A stretch of 9,202 nt of DNA from Syntrophomonas sp. UBA5432 (GCA_002424365.1 DIRQ01000011.1:35115-44316); one strand, 5' to 3'. Positions 1-7,673 are shown, counted from the first letter of the stretch. Notes: a model not told the origin generated them from the sequence alone. Program-made: numbers and translations.

Positions 1-45
1 GCTTTTGTAGGAGCAGACCCGCGTGTCTACTCGGCCGACCACTGA
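1..45 (+). other. possible 3' end of an upstream reading frame
   Basis: The first frame is open from the window edge for 14 codons, reading AFVGADPRVYSADH, and ends in TGA at 43-45. This could be the C-terminus of a gene that begins outside the window, but 14 codons are too few to recognise a family. The same stretch also holds a short imperfect hairpin (GAGcAGAC at 11-18 against GTCTaCTC at 25-32) and the palindrome TCGGCCGA at 31-38. It could equally be the tail of a structured RNA or plain intergenic DNA, and is GC-richer than the AT-rich DNA that follows. Confidence 0.2.
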
Positions 46-57
46 CTCCCGGGGAGT
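45..57. repeat. short GC-rich inverted repeat
   Basis: ACTCC (45-49) and GGAGT (53-57) form a perfect five-pair stem with a three-base loop, just after the stop codon of the possible upstream frame. It sits where a terminator would be expected, but the following bases are mixed and a T-run (74-78) comes only about 17 bases later. A classic intrinsic terminator is therefore not supported. Confidence 0.35.
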
Positions 58-96
58 GAATCTAGCTGTAAATTTTTCGTTACTAAAAGCTTTTAA

Positions 97-125
97 GTCA
101 CATATTTAGGTCGCTGTGATATAAT
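97..125 (+). promoter_or_regulatory. sigma-A type promoter of the cggR glycolytic operon
   Basis: A perfect -10 box TATAAT (120-125) is preceded by TG at 117-118, giving an extended -10. Exactly 17 bases upstream is GTCACA (97-102), which matches four of six positions of TTGACA. Transcription would start near base 132, leaving a leader of about 275 nt before cggR. Both operator-like inverted repeats lie just downstream of this start. In B. subtilis the CggR operator is likewise downstream of the promoter, where bound repressor blocks elongation. No better promoter is visible in the rest of the leader. Confidence 0.7.
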
Positions 126-145
126 ATTTGGTGGAACCATGAATT

Positions 146-162
146 TTGTGTACATGACACAA
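146..162. promoter_or_regulatory. inverted repeat, Rex-like operator candidate
   Basis: TTGTGT (146-151) and ACACAA (157-162) form a perfect six-base inverted repeat around a five-base centre, about 15-30 bases after the predicted transcription start. The TTGTG...CACAA outer arms are those of operators for the NADH/NAD+-sensing repressor Rex, known to control fermentation genes in Firmicutes. However, the usual Rex site has eight bases between TTGTG and CACAA, and here there are seven. It could instead belong to another dimeric repressor, or be an RNA hairpin at the 5' end of the transcript. Confidence 0.35.
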
Positions 163-166
163 GCTT

Positions 167-191
167 TGGGACATTTTTGTCCCTGGGGTAC
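167..191. promoter_or_regulatory. CggR operator candidate
   Basis: GGGACA (168-173), four T, then TGTCCC (178-183) is a perfect six-base inverted repeat. It is followed after four bases from TGTC by GGGTAC (186-191), a partial copy of the CGGGAC half-site. The B. subtilis CggR operator is known to consist of tandem CGGGAC-N6-TGTC elements separated by four bases. Here the first element has N5 rather than N6 and the second is degenerate. The position, downstream of the promoter and upstream of a cggR gene, fits an autoregulated roadblock operator. Confidence 0.6.
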
Positions 192-408
192 GCATATAGC
201 CCACTTATCTTATTTTACGCCAATACCTAAAGCACTAATGAAATGGTCAACTATGTTAAAAGTAAGGGGTTAGGACCATGGAGTAAGGGAAGATCTTCGC
301 CCCTAACCTCTCACTCCTAACTCTAAACAAGTAATTAAATTTAAAGAAAACTATTAACAAGAAAACTTCGTGTTCCTGTCTACTTTCTAAAATTTTGAGG
401 ATAGTTAT
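192..408 (+). other. long untranslated leader of the cggR operon
   Basis: This stretch lies between the operator region and the cggR start and contains no convincing gene. A possible 11-codon reading frame (238-273) lacks a ribosome binding site. The middle (265-324) holds competing inverted repeats, listed separately. The last 80 bases are A/T-rich and look unstructured, which is typical of an accessible ribosome landing site. The cggR ribosome binding site GAGGAT is at 397-402, with the ATG eight bases after GAGG. No run of T suggesting an attenuator terminator follows the stems. Confidence 0.5.
265..324 (+). repeat. leader RNA element with two mutually exclusive stems
   Basis: The segment AGGGGTTAGG (265-274) can pair along ten bases, one of them G-U, with CCTAACCTCT (302-311). 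Almost the same arm, 266-275, can pair along ten bases, two of them G-U, with TCCTAACTCT (315-324). The two 3' arms are an imperfect direct repeat, so only one stem can form at a time. Between the arms lies the palindrome GAAGATCTTC (289-298). A further option pairs GGAGT (280-284) with ACTCC (313-317). This layout could be a regulatory RNA switch or a protein site. It matches no riboswitch class I recognise. Confidence 0.4.
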
Positions 409-1434
409 ATGGATAGATTATTTTTACTCCTTGAACGATTTGCCCCGGAAACTCTGGAAACGATTCAGACCAAGTATCAGGTATTACGGCAGGTAATGCA
501 CCGGCAACCGGTAGGCAGAAGGCAACTGGTTAAAGACTTGGGTCTTTCCGAAAGAGCGGTTCGTAGCGAGATTGGTATTTTAAAAGAACGGGGAATAATA
601 CATATTACCCAGGCTGGGTTATACCTTACCCCGGTTGGTGAATCTATGCTGCAGGAAATCGATGAAATTATTCCATTCTTATATCAAACACAAACATTAG
701 CCGAGAAGATTAAGCATTTGTTTAATATACCAGAAGTGATTGTGGTACCAGGCGATTCCTACACTGATCAGCTGACCCGGAAGGATTTGGGCCGGGCAGC
801 GGCTCGTTATTTAAAAAAGTTGCTCTACCCTTCTTGTATCGTGGCAGTTACTGGTGGTACTACCCTGGCGGAAATGGCTGATGCTATTGGTTCAGCTATT
901 CAATTGCCAGATGTACTGGTAGTACCTGCTCGGGGAGGATTGGGAGAAGACATGGAACAGCAGGCCGGGACGATTGCTGCCAAGATAGCTACAGCTATAG
1001 GGGCTCAGTATCGACTATTGCATATTCCTGATAATTTAGAAGAGAGTACAGTGGAAATATTAAAAAAGGACTTTCATATTGCTCGGGTGATTGAAAGCAT
1101 TAAATCGAGTGACATACTGGTACATGGTATTGGGTCGGCTATTGAAATGGCTAATCGCCGTCAGCTTACTGTGGAGGAGATTGATTTTTTAAAAAGAAGT
1201 AACGCTGTAGGTGAAGCACTAAGATATTATTTTGATGAAAAGGGTAAAATAGTCTATGAAGTTCCTGGGGTTGGTTTGGAATTAGCCGATTTGGATGATA
1301 TTAAAACTGTAATTGCAATTGCTGGTGGTAGTAACAAGGCACAGGCTATTGAGGCGGTACTTAGTAATCGACAGGAGAGTGCCCTTATTACTGATGAAGG
1401 GGCGGCCAGAGAAATTATAAAAAATAATGAATAG
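409..1434 (+). CDS. cggR: central glycolytic genes regulator CggR (SorC/DeoR family repressor)
   Basis: This 341-residue protein has the length and layout of CggR. A winged helix-turn-helix lies at about residues 20-80, with VGRRQLVKDLGLSERAVRSE as the DNA-reading core. A SorC-type sugar-phosphate effector domain follows from about 105 to the end. The effector domain shows TGGTT (148-152), NAVGEALRYYFDEKG (265-279) and GGSNKAQAI (306-314). These are the conserved phosphate-binding stretches of the family, and B. subtilis CggR binds fructose-1,6-bisphosphate there. In that system the protein represses its own operon until FBP accumulates. The ATG at 409 has GAGG eight bases upstream and no better upstream start. 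The gene is first in the operon, 14 bases before gapA, and an operator candidate lies at 167-191. The identity is strongly supported by context and motifs; the effector is inferred from the family. Confidence 0.95.
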   Translation: MDRLFLLLERFAPETLETIQTKYQVLRQVMHRQPVGRRQLVKDLGLSERAVRSEIGILKERGIIHITQAGLYLTPVGESMLQEIDEIIPFLYQTQTLAEKIKHLFNIPEVIVVPGDSYTDQLTRKDLGRAAARYLKKLLYPSCIVAVTGGTTLAEMADAIGSAIQLPDVLVVPARGGLGEDMEQQAGTIAAKIATAIGAQYRLLHIPDNLEESTVEILKKDFHIARVIESIKSSDILVHGIGSAIEMANRRQLTVEEIDFLKRSNAVGEALRYYFDEKGKIVYEVPGVGLELADLDDIKTVIAIAGGSNKAQAIEAVLSNRQESALITDEGAAREIIKNNE

Positions 1435-1448
1435 AAAGGGTGATATTG

Positions 1449-2450
1449 ATGGCAGTTAAAGTTGCTATCAACGGGTTTGGAAGAATCGGCCGACTAGTTG
1501 CCAGAATAGTTCTGGGGCGGGACGATATTGAGCTGGTGGCGATAAATGATGTGGGGGATGCCAAGGCTAATGCGCACCTCTTCAAATACGATTCCATTCA
1601 TGGGGTCTATGCCGGCGAAGTAAAGGTTGAGGACGATTACCTGCTGCTTAATGGACAAAAAATCCGTTATATGTCTAATAAGGATCCGGAACAACTACCT
1701 TGGAAAGAGCTAGGGGTAGAAATTGTAGTTGAGTCTAGCGGAGTTTTCCGTACTCGGGAGAAAGCAGCTAAACACCTGACCGCAGGTGCCCGAAAAGTGG
1801 TTATAACGGCACCAGGTAAAGGGGTTGACCTTACTATGGTTATGGGCGTAAATCATGACAAATACCAGCCTGAATATGATGTGGTTTCCAATGCTTCCTG
1901 CACTACGAACTGCCTGGCACCAGTAACCAAAGTTTTAATGGATAACTTCGGTATAGTAAAGGGACTTATGAATACTATACATTCTTATACTAATGACCAA
2001 CGTATTTTGGATTTGGCTCATAATGACCTGAGACGCGCACGAGCTGCAGCCGTTTCCATTGTTCCTACCTCAACTGGTGCAGCCAGCGCCCTGGGGTTGG
2101 TTATTCCGGAGATGGAGGGGAAGCTAGATGGCATGGCTACCCGGGTACCTACTCCCGATGTTTCTCTGGTAGATTTAACCGTTGAATTGGAGAAAGCAGC
2201 TACGGTGGCAGAGATTAATAATGCTTTTAAGGTTGCCGGCGCAACAAACTTGAAGGGCATATTAAAATATACGGAAGAACCCCTGGTATCCAGTGACTAT
2301 CGGGGTGATAACAATTCCGCCATTGTTGACGGGCTCTTGACCATGATAGCGGGAGACCGTATGGCTAAGGTAATAGCCTGGTATGATAATGAATGGGGCT
2401 ATTCCGTCCGGGTAATTGATGTGGTGGCTCATATAGCTTCATATTTTTAA
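1449..2450 (+). CDS. gapA: glyceraldehyde-3-phosphate dehydrogenase, NAD-type, glycolytic
   Basis: GapA oxidises glyceraldehyde-3-phosphate with NAD+ and phosphate to 1,3-bisphosphoglycerate in the cytoplasm. The 333-residue product opens with the Rossmann motif INGFGRIGR (7-15). It contains the active-site SNASCTTNC, with catalytic Cys151, and the partner His178 in TIHSYTNDQ. It ends with the typical WYDNEWGYSVRV. Asp34 in AINDVGD corresponds to the NAD-selecting Asp32. NADP-using GapB paralogues have a different residue there, so a glycolytic role is favoured. An in-frame GTG at 1440 lies inside the ribosome binding site, so it is rejected. ATG 1449 follows AAAGGG (1435-1440) by eight bases and gives the usual MAVKVAINGFGR start. 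It lies directly after cggR, as in the B. subtilis operon. Confidence 0.97.
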   Translation: MAVKVAINGFGRIGRLVARIVLGRDDIELVAINDVGDAKANAHLFKYDSIHGVYAGEVKVEDDYLLLNGQKIRYMSNKDPEQLPWKELGVEIVVESSGVFRTREKAAKHLTAGARKVVITAPGKGVDLTMVMGVNHDKYQPEYDVVSNASCTTNCLAPVTKVLMDNFGIVKGLMNTIHSYTNDQRILDLAHNDLRRARAAAVSIVPTSTGAASALGLVIPEMEGKLDGMATRVPTPDVSLVDLTVELEKAATVAEINNAFKVAGATNLKGILKYTEEPLVSSDYRGDNNSAIVDGLLTMIAGDRMAKVIAWYDNEWGYSVRVIDVVAHIASYF

Positions 2451-2465
2451 GCGAGGTGTGTGTGC

Positions 2466-3644
2466 TTGAGAAATCTCAGGGATGTAGAACTGGATGGAAA
2501 ACGGGTATTAATGCGGGTTGATTTTAATGTACCCATGGATAAACAAGGTAATATCCTGGATGATGGTAAAATGCGGGGAGCTCTCCCCACTATCGAGTAT
2601 GTCCTGGCCCATAATGGTAAACTTATACTTATGAGTCACCTGGGACGGCCCAAAGGCAAGCCCGACCCGAAATATAGCCTAAAGGGATTGGCACCCCACC
2701 TTAAAAGGTTATTAAATGGTGCGGTGGTAAGCTTTGCTGAGGATTGTGTTGGTCCCGAGGTTGAGGAAAAAGTTAACAGCATGAACCCGGGGGAAGTACT
2801 GCTGTTGGAGAACCTGCGTTTTCATTCCGGTGAAGAAGAAAACGATGCCGATTTCTCTAGGCAGCTGGCATCTCTGGGAGATGTGTATATAAATGATGCC
2901 TTCGGTACCGCCCACCGGGCCCACTCCTCTACTGTAGGGGTTGCTGATTATCTTCCAGCCTTTGCCGGTTTCCTGATGGAAGCCGAGGTTAATATGCTGA
3001 AAAATGTAGTGGAATCCCCGGAAAGACCGCGCATGGCTATTCTGGGTGGTGCCAAAGTTACTGATAAGCTGGGCATAATTGAGAACCTATTGGAGAAAAT
3101 GGACATTATAGTAATGGGTGGTGGAATGGCCAACACCTTTCTTAAGGCTCAGGGTAAAAACGTAGGTAAATCGTTATTTGAAAAGGATTTACTCATCGAA
3201 GCTAACCGTTTGTTGGATAAAGCTGAAAAGAAAAAGGTACGTATATTATTACCGGTTGATGTGATAATTACCGGGGAGATATCAGCTGATGCCGTTGCTG
3301 CGGTAGTAGGTGTTGATGAGGTACCTGATGATATGATGATTATTGATATTGGCCCCCGTACCATAGAAATTTACCGGGAAGAGATTAACCAGGCTAAGAC
3401 AATTATCTGGAATGGTCCGATGGGGGTTTATGAATACGAACAATTTGCCCGGGGTAGCAAGGAAATAACCAGGGCCATGGCTAATGCCTCGGCAGTAAGC
3501 GTAATTGGTGGCGGAGACTCTGCCGTGATAGCTCATGACCTGATGTTGGATGATAAAATTACGCATATATCAACAGGTGGTGGTGCTACCCTGGAATTTC
3601 TGGAGGGGATTAAACTACCAGGTGTAGTAGCCTGTGGTGGATAA
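2466..3644 (+). CDS. pgk: phosphoglycerate kinase
   Basis: This enzyme transfers the acyl phosphate of 1,3-bisphosphoglycerate to ADP, the first ATP-yielding step of glycolysis. The 392-residue length is normal. The N-terminal substrate domain shows RVDFNVP (17-23), SHLGRPKG and GTAHRAHSSTVG. The nucleotide domain shows GGAKVTDKLG, WNGPMGVYE, GGGDSA (from about 348) and STGGGA (from about 369). The start is best placed at TTG 2466, seven bases after GAGGTG (2453-2458), giving MRNLRDVELDGKRV. The in-frame GTG at 2460 is almost on top of that ribosome binding site. The gap to gapA is only 15 bases, so the two are co-transcribed. Confidence 0.97.
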   Translation: MRNLRDVELDGKRVLMRVDFNVPMDKQGNILDDGKMRGALPTIEYVLAHNGKLILMSHLGRPKGKPDPKYSLKGLAPHLKRLLNGAVVSFAEDCVGPEVEEKVNSMNPGEVLLLENLRFHSGEEENDADFSRQLASLGDVYINDAFGTAHRAHSSTVGVADYLPAFAGFLMEAEVNMLKNVVESPERPRMAILGGAKVTDKLGIIENLLEKMDIIVMGGGMANTFLKAQGKNVGKSLFEKDLLIEANRLLDKAEKKKVRILLPVDVIITGEISADAVAAVVGVDEVPDDMMIIDIGPRTIEIYREEINQAKTIIWNGPMGVYEYEQFARGSKEITRAMANASAVSVIGGGDSAVIAHDLMLDDKITHISTGGGATLEFLEGIKLPGVVACGG

Positions 3645-3665
3645 ACCAGGGAAAGGGGGATGTGA

Positions 3666-4415
3666 TTGAGAACACCTCTTATAGTTGCTAATTGGAAAAT
3701 GAATAAGAGCTTAAAGGATGCTGAACAATATGGGCAGGAACTGCTACCGCTATTAGCCGGGTATACTGGGGTAGATGCGGTTGTTTGCCCTCCTTTTACC
3801 AGCCTCTCGGTAATGAGTCGGATTTTTTCTGCCTCAGACATTAAATTAGGTGCTCAGAACTTGTTTTGGGAGATTAAGGGTGCCTATACCGGAGAAATAT
3901 CGCCGGCTATGCTGGTTGATGCCGGTTGTACTTATGTAATTTTGGGACATTCGGAGCGGCGTCAGATAATGGGTGAAAACGATACCATTATAAATCGCAA
4001 AGTAAGGGCGGCTCTGGATGTAGGCCTTATTCCTATTCTTTGTGTGGGAGAAACCCTGCAGGAACGGGAAAACAATAGAGCTCGAGAAGTAGTTAAGGAC
4101 CAGTTGACCCGGGATTTAAAGAACATCAATTTTGCTCCCCAGGGACTGGTAATTGCTTATGAACCAGTCTGGGCTATCGGCACCGGGGTAAATGCCAGCA
4201 GTGATGATGCCCAGGAAATGATAGGATTTATTCGTAGTTACCTGGCCAGGCTATATAACCGGGAACTGGCTGGTTCCGTTCGTATTCTCTATGGCGGAAG
4301 TGTTAAGGAAGAGAATATTGCTGAGTTTATGGATGAAATTGATGTAGATGGTGCCTTGGTTGGCGGAGCCAGCCTGCAGGCGAGTTCATTTGCCGGTATT
4401 GTGAGGTTTAAATAA
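3666..4415 (+). CDS. tpiA: triosephosphate isomerase
   Basis: TpiA interconverts dihydroxyacetone phosphate and glyceraldehyde-3-phosphate, feeding both halves of fructose-bisphosphate into the pathway. The 249-residue protein has a complete catalytic set: Asn9 and Lys11 in ANWKMNK, His95 in LGHSERRQ, Glu166 in AYEPVWAIGTG with its flexible loop 6, and the phosphate-binding YGGSVK (209-214). The start is TTG 3666, behind the strong G-rich site AAAGGGGGA (3652-3660). The ATG at 3660 is followed at once by a stop. The 21-base gap after pgk and two-base gap before gpmI indicate one transcript. Confidence 0.97.
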   Translation: MRTPLIVANWKMNKSLKDAEQYGQELLPLLAGYTGVDAVVCPPFTSLSVMSRIFSASDIKLGAQNLFWEIKGAYTGEISPAMLVDAGCTYVILGHSERRQIMGENDTIINRKVRAALDVGLIPILCVGETLQERENNRAREVVKDQLTRDLKNINFAPQGLVIAYEPVWAIGTGVNASSDDAQEMIGFIRSYLARLYNRELAGSVRILYGGSVKEENIAEFMDEIDVDGALVGGASLQASSFAGIVRFK

Positions 4416-4417
4416 TA

Positions 4418-5968
4418 ATGGCAATTAAACCACTCGTTTTAATGATTCTGGACGGCTGGGGATTGCGCTGCGATTGTGAGGATAATGCCATAAGCCTGGC
4501 TAATCCGAAAAATTTTTACCGTTTAGCAGATAAATACCCTTTTACAAGCCTGAAATGCTCAGGTCTCGATGTAGGTTTGCCCCGGGGTCTGATGGGAAAT
4601 TCTGAAGTAGGGCATTTAAATATAGGCGCAGGGCGTATAGTATTTCAGGAGATTACTCGTATAACAAGTGCTATAGAGGATGGCAGCTTTTTTGCTAACC
4701 CTGAGTTTAACGCTGCCATAGATTATGTTCTTAAAAACCAGGGAGCCCTGCACTTAATGGGGTTACTCTCTGATGGGGGAGTACATAGCCACCTGGATCA
4801 TTTGTATGCTCTGCTTAAGCTGTGCCGGAAGCGAGGAGTTCAGGAGGTATATGTCCATGCTTTCCTGGACGGACGGGATGTTAACCCTAAAAGCGCTGCA
4901 GATTTTGTTATCGCAGTGGAGAAGGAAATGCACGAACTGGGCACCGGTAAAATTGCCTCGGTAGCTGGACGCTATTATGCTATGGACCGGGATAATCACT
5001 GGGATCGGATAGAAAAAGCCTATAATGCACTGGTGGTGGGAGAGGGGGTTAAAGCCCCCAATGCTTATGCCGCTATAATAAACAGTTACGAGGCTCGGGT
5101 GACTGATGAATTTGTCGAGCCGGTTGTAATAATTGATACTAAAGGTAAGCCCCAGGGACTAATCAAAGATGGTGATGGGGTAATATTTTTTAATTTCCGG
5201 GCTGACCGGGCTCGGGAAATTACCCGGGCTTTTGTAGACCCTGCTATGGATAAATTCCAGCGCCAAACGCGGCCTCAGGTCTACTACGTTTGTATGACCC
5301 AGTATGATGCAACTATCGATGCTCCGGTAGCCTTTATGCCTCAGAATCTAAATAATACTCTGGGTGAGGTACTGGCAGACAAAGGACTACGCCAGCTAAG
5401 AATAGCAGAAACGGAGAAATATGCTCATGTAACCTTCTTTTTTAATGGTGGGGTGGAAGAGCCGAACCCGGGTGAGGAACGCATTCTTATTCCATCTCCC
5501 GATGTACCCACCTATAATTTAAAACCAGATATGAGCGCCTGGGAAGTAACTGCTAAAGTACTGGAGCAGATTGACCGGGATTATTATGATGTAATAATTA
5601 TGAACTATGCTAATCCTGATATGGTTGGACATACCGGGATACTGGAGGCGGCGATAGAAGCAGTTAAGGTAGTTGACCAGTGTTTGGGGCAGGTGGTGCA
5701 AGCAGTACTGGACAAAAGTGGTTGCGTATTTATTACCGCTGACCACGGTAACTGTGAAAAGATGTGTTCGTTGGAAGGGACCCCACACACGGCTCATACT
5801 ACCGATAAGGTTCCCTTTGTTATGGTAGCTGATAAGTTTGTTAACCAGCGTTTACGAGAGGATGGTGCGCTGCGGGACATAGCTCCAACGATGCTGGATT
5901 TACTAGGAATTACCATACCGGAAGAAATGACCGGGGAAAAACTATACCGGTCGGTACAATGTAGGTAG
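4418..5968 (+). CDS. gpmI: 2,3-bisphosphoglycerate-independent phosphoglycerate mutase
   Basis: GpmI converts 3-phosphoglycerate to 2-phosphoglycerate. It is the Mn2+-dependent, alkaline-phosphatase-superfamily form (iPGM), not the cofactor-dependent type. Length is 516 residues, as usual. Visible active-site elements are Asp12 in MILDGWG, the phosphorylated Ser62 in MGNSEVGHLNIGAGR, His123 in GVHSHLDHL, DGRD (151-154), Arg185 and Arg191 in GRYYAMDRD, Arg261 and Arg264 in NFRADRAREI, Lys334 in EKYAHVTFF, Asp401 and His405 in NPDMVGHTG, Asp442 and His443 in TADHGNCE, and His460 in HTAHTTDKVPF. All metal ligands seem intact. It starts two bases after the tpiA stop. Its ribosome binding site GAGG (4403-4406) lies inside the end of tpiA, which suggests translational coupling. 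Confidence 0.97.
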   Translation: MAIKPLVLMILDGWGLRCDCEDNAISLANPKNFYRLADKYPFTSLKCSGLDVGLPRGLMGNSEVGHLNIGAGRIVFQEITRITSAIEDGSFFANPEFNAAIDYVLKNQGALHLMGLLSDGGVHSHLDHLYALLKLCRKRGVQEVYVHAFLDGRDVNPKSAADFVIAVEKEMHELGTGKIASVAGRYYAMDRDNHWDRIEKAYNALVVGEGVKAPNAYAAIINSYEARVTDEFVEPVVIIDTKGKPQGLIKDGDGVIFFNFRADRAREITRAFVDPAMDKFQRQTRPQVYYVCMTQYDATIDAPVAFMPQNLNNTLGEVLADKGLRQLRIAETEKYAHVTFFFNGGVEEPNPGEERILIPSPDVPTYNLKPDMSAWEVTAKVLEQIDRDYYDVIIMNYANPDMVGHTGILEAAIEAVKVVDQCLGQVVQAVLDKSGCVFITADHGNCEKMCSLEGTPHTAHTTDKVPFVMVADKFVNQRLREDGALRDIAPTMLDLLGITIPEEMTGEKLYRSVQCR

Positions 5969-6013
5969 CAGTGCATTCAGTGTCTAATTAAAAAAATTGA
6001 AGGGATGATTGGA

Positions 6014-7300
6014 ATGAGTGTTATTGTTGATGTTTTTGGTCGAGAGGTTCTGGATTCACGGGGTAATCCAACAGTAGAAGTAGAAGTAATATTGGAAGAT
6101 GGAACTATGGGACGAGCTATTGTACCTTCGGGAGCTTCTACCGGTGCCCATGAAGCGGTGGAATTAAGAGATGAGGACAAAAATCGCTATAATGGCAAAG
6201 GGGTATTACAGGCAGTAGAGAATGTCAATGAGATTATAGCTCCTGAAGTTATTGGCATGGATGTAACCCATCAGGTAGATATCGATACCCTGATGATTGA
6301 AATGGATGGCACTCCTAACAAAGGTAGGCTGGGAGCCAATGCCATATTAGGTGTATCCCTGGCCGTAGCCCGGGCTGCTGCTAATTACCTGGAAATACCT
6401 CTTTACCAGTATATCGGGGGTGTCAATGCCCGGGAAATTCCAGTCCCTATGATGAACATTCTTAATGGCGGTAAACATGCCGATAATAACGTTGATATCC
6501 AGGAGTTTATGATAATACCTTCCGGCGCCCCTTCTTTTGCGGAAGGACTGCGTATGGCAGTAGAAATTTATCATACCCTGAAAAAAGTATTGAAGAGTAA
6601 GGGTCTGGCCACGGCAGTAGGTGATGAAGGCGGATTTGCCCCTAACCTTCCTTCTAACGAAGCTGCTATTGAAGTTATCCTTGAGGCCATTGCTGAAGCG
6701 GGTTACCAGGCAGGGAAAGATATTTTCCTGGGACTGGACGTAGCAGCTACAGAATTGTATCGGGATGGCAAATACCATCTGGAAAGTACCCAGCAGGTGC
6801 TATCATCGCAGGAAATTGTTGATTTCTACGCCTCCCTGGTAGAACGCTATCCGGTAATTTCCATAGAGGATGGCCTGGCTGAAGATGACTGGGAAGGGTG
6901 GAAACTGCTAACTGACCGTTTAGGTAAGAAAATTCAGTTAGTAGGGGATGACCTTTTTGTAACTAATAGCGAAAGATTAGCCCGGGGAATTGAACTTGGG
7001 GTATGTAACAGCATACTGATTAAGGTTAACCAGATTGGTACTCTGACCGAGACTCTGGACACCATCGAAATGGCGCGGCGAGCAGGTTATACTTGTGTTA
7101 TATCGCACCGTTCCGGGGAAACCGAGGATGCAACTATTGCTGATATTGCTGTAGCTACCGGCAGCGGACAAATAAAAAGCGGTGCACCGGCTCGGACGGA
7201 CCGGGTAGCCAAATATAACCAATTACTGCGGATTGAAGAGGAACTTGATACTTTCGCCATATATCGGGGAATCAAAACTTTTTATAATCTCAAGAAATAG
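6014..7300 (+). CDS. eno: enolase (phosphopyruvate hydratase)
   Basis: Enolase dehydrates 2-phosphoglycerate to phosphoenolpyruvate with two Mg2+ ions. The 428-residue product starts VDVFGREVLDSRGNPTVEVE and carries the mobile loop PSGASTG (38-44), Glu205 in GDEGGFAP, the metal ligands Asp242, Glu285 and Asp312 (LDVAA, SIEDGLAEDDW, VGDDLF), catalytic Lys337 in ILIKVNQIGTL, and the signature SHRSGETED from 364. ATG 6014 is preferred: GAAGGGA (5999-6005) lies eight bases upstream and the start matches the family. The ATG at 6005 overlaps that ribosome binding site. The 45-base gap after gpmI has no terminator. Eno closes the glycolytic block. Confidence 0.97.
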   Translation: MSVIVDVFGREVLDSRGNPTVEVEVILEDGTMGRAIVPSGASTGAHEAVELRDEDKNRYNGKGVLQAVENVNEIIAPEVIGMDVTHQVDIDTLMIEMDGTPNKGRLGANAILGVSLAVARAAANYLEIPLYQYIGGVNAREIPVPMMNILNGGKHADNNVDIQEFMIIPSGAPSFAEGLRMAVEIYHTLKKVLKSKGLATAVGDEGGFAPNLPSNEAAIEVILEAIAEAGYQAGKDIFLGLDVAATELYRDGKYHLESTQQVLSSQEIVDFYASLVERYPVISIEDGLAEDDWEGWKLLTDRLGKKIQLVGDDLFVTNSERLARGIELGVCNSILIKVNQIGTLTETLDTIEMARRAGYTCVISHRSGETEDATIADIAVATGSGQIKSGAPARTDRVAKYNQLLRIEEELDTFAIYRGIKTFYNLKK

Positions 7301-7310
7301 GGCAAGTATT

Positions 7311-7337
7311 TTGTTTTTACTCCTTTTATGATAAAAT
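7311..7337 (+). promoter_or_regulatory. candidate promoter upstream of secG
   Basis: The 125-base gap after eno is AT-rich. It contains TTGTTT (7311-7316) and, 15 bases later, TAAAAT (7332-7337), preceded by an overlapping TATGAT (7327-7332). Both boxes are near consensus but the spacing is short. There is also weak dyad symmetry downstream: GTGAT 7345-7349 with ATCAC 7365-7369, or ACAGT 7353-7357 with ACTGT 7368-7372. No terminator for eno is visible, so secG could be read from the operon, from this site, or from both. Confidence 0.4.
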
Positions 7338-7425
7338 GTATTCTGTGATTTTACAGTTTTGTTTATCACTGTATGCATAATTATTTATTTTTTATATGTC
7401 TATTTTCTTGAGCGGAGGTGTAGAT

Positions 7426-7653
7426 TTGGTCAAAACCATATTTTTAATATTGCAGGTTATTTGTGCCCTGAGCTTAATAACTACTATTCTTCTCCAGTCG
7501 GGAAAAAGCGCAGGCCTTTCCGGAAGTATTGCTGGTGGCAGTGAAGCTATTTTTGGAAAGAAAAAGGGAGTTGATGATTTACTTAGTAAAATCACAGCTT
7601 ATTTATGCGCTCTATTTATGATAATAACTATGATCCTGGCGATTATGGGATAA
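7426..7653 (+). CDS. secG: preprotein translocase subunit SecG
   Basis: SecG is the small accessory subunit of the SecYEG channel that assists SecA-driven export across the cytoplasmic membrane. The product of 75 residues has two membrane helices (about 2-23 and 57-74). They flank the conserved cytosolic loop with LLQSGKSAGLSGSIAGG, then EAIFGKKKGVDDLLSKIT, the clearest family signature. The start is best placed at TTG 7426, five bases after GGAGGTG (7414-7420). The in-frame ATG at 7396 has no ribosome binding site and would add ten residues absent from the family. secG after eno is a common Firmicute arrangement. Confidence 0.93.
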   Translation: MVKTIFLILQVICALSLITTILLQSGKSAGLSGSIAGGSEAIFGKKKGVDDLLSKITAYLCALFMIITMILAIMG

Positions 7654-7673
7654 TCATTGCGCCTCGCCTTTTT

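Noticed and set aside
45..78. Intrinsic terminator of an upstream gene
   Set aside because: The stem is only five pairs, and the T-run begins about 17 bases after it rather than directly at its foot.
84..95. TAAAAGCTTTTA palindrome upstream of the promoter
   Set aside because: It is a perfect 12-base palindrome, but AT-rich with no loop, and such strings arise easily by chance in this composition. No known operator consensus was matched.
129..138. GGTGGAACC, resembling the core of a T-box riboswitch
   Set aside because: It lies at the predicted transcription start, immediately after the -10 box, so there is no room for the upstream specifier structure. No terminator/antiterminator follows, and cggR is not a T-box-type target.
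238..273. Eleven-codon frame MKWSTMLKVRG in the leader
   Set aside because: There is no ribosome binding site before its ATG and no recognisable leader-peptide feature; its end lies within the structured repeat.
6347..6778. Minus strand frame of 143 codons opposite eno
   Set aside because: It lies wholly inside the enolase gene, whose catalytic motifs are intact, and its translation shows no domain character. Similar minus strand frames opposite gapA, pgk, gpmI and the last gene were rejected for the same reason.
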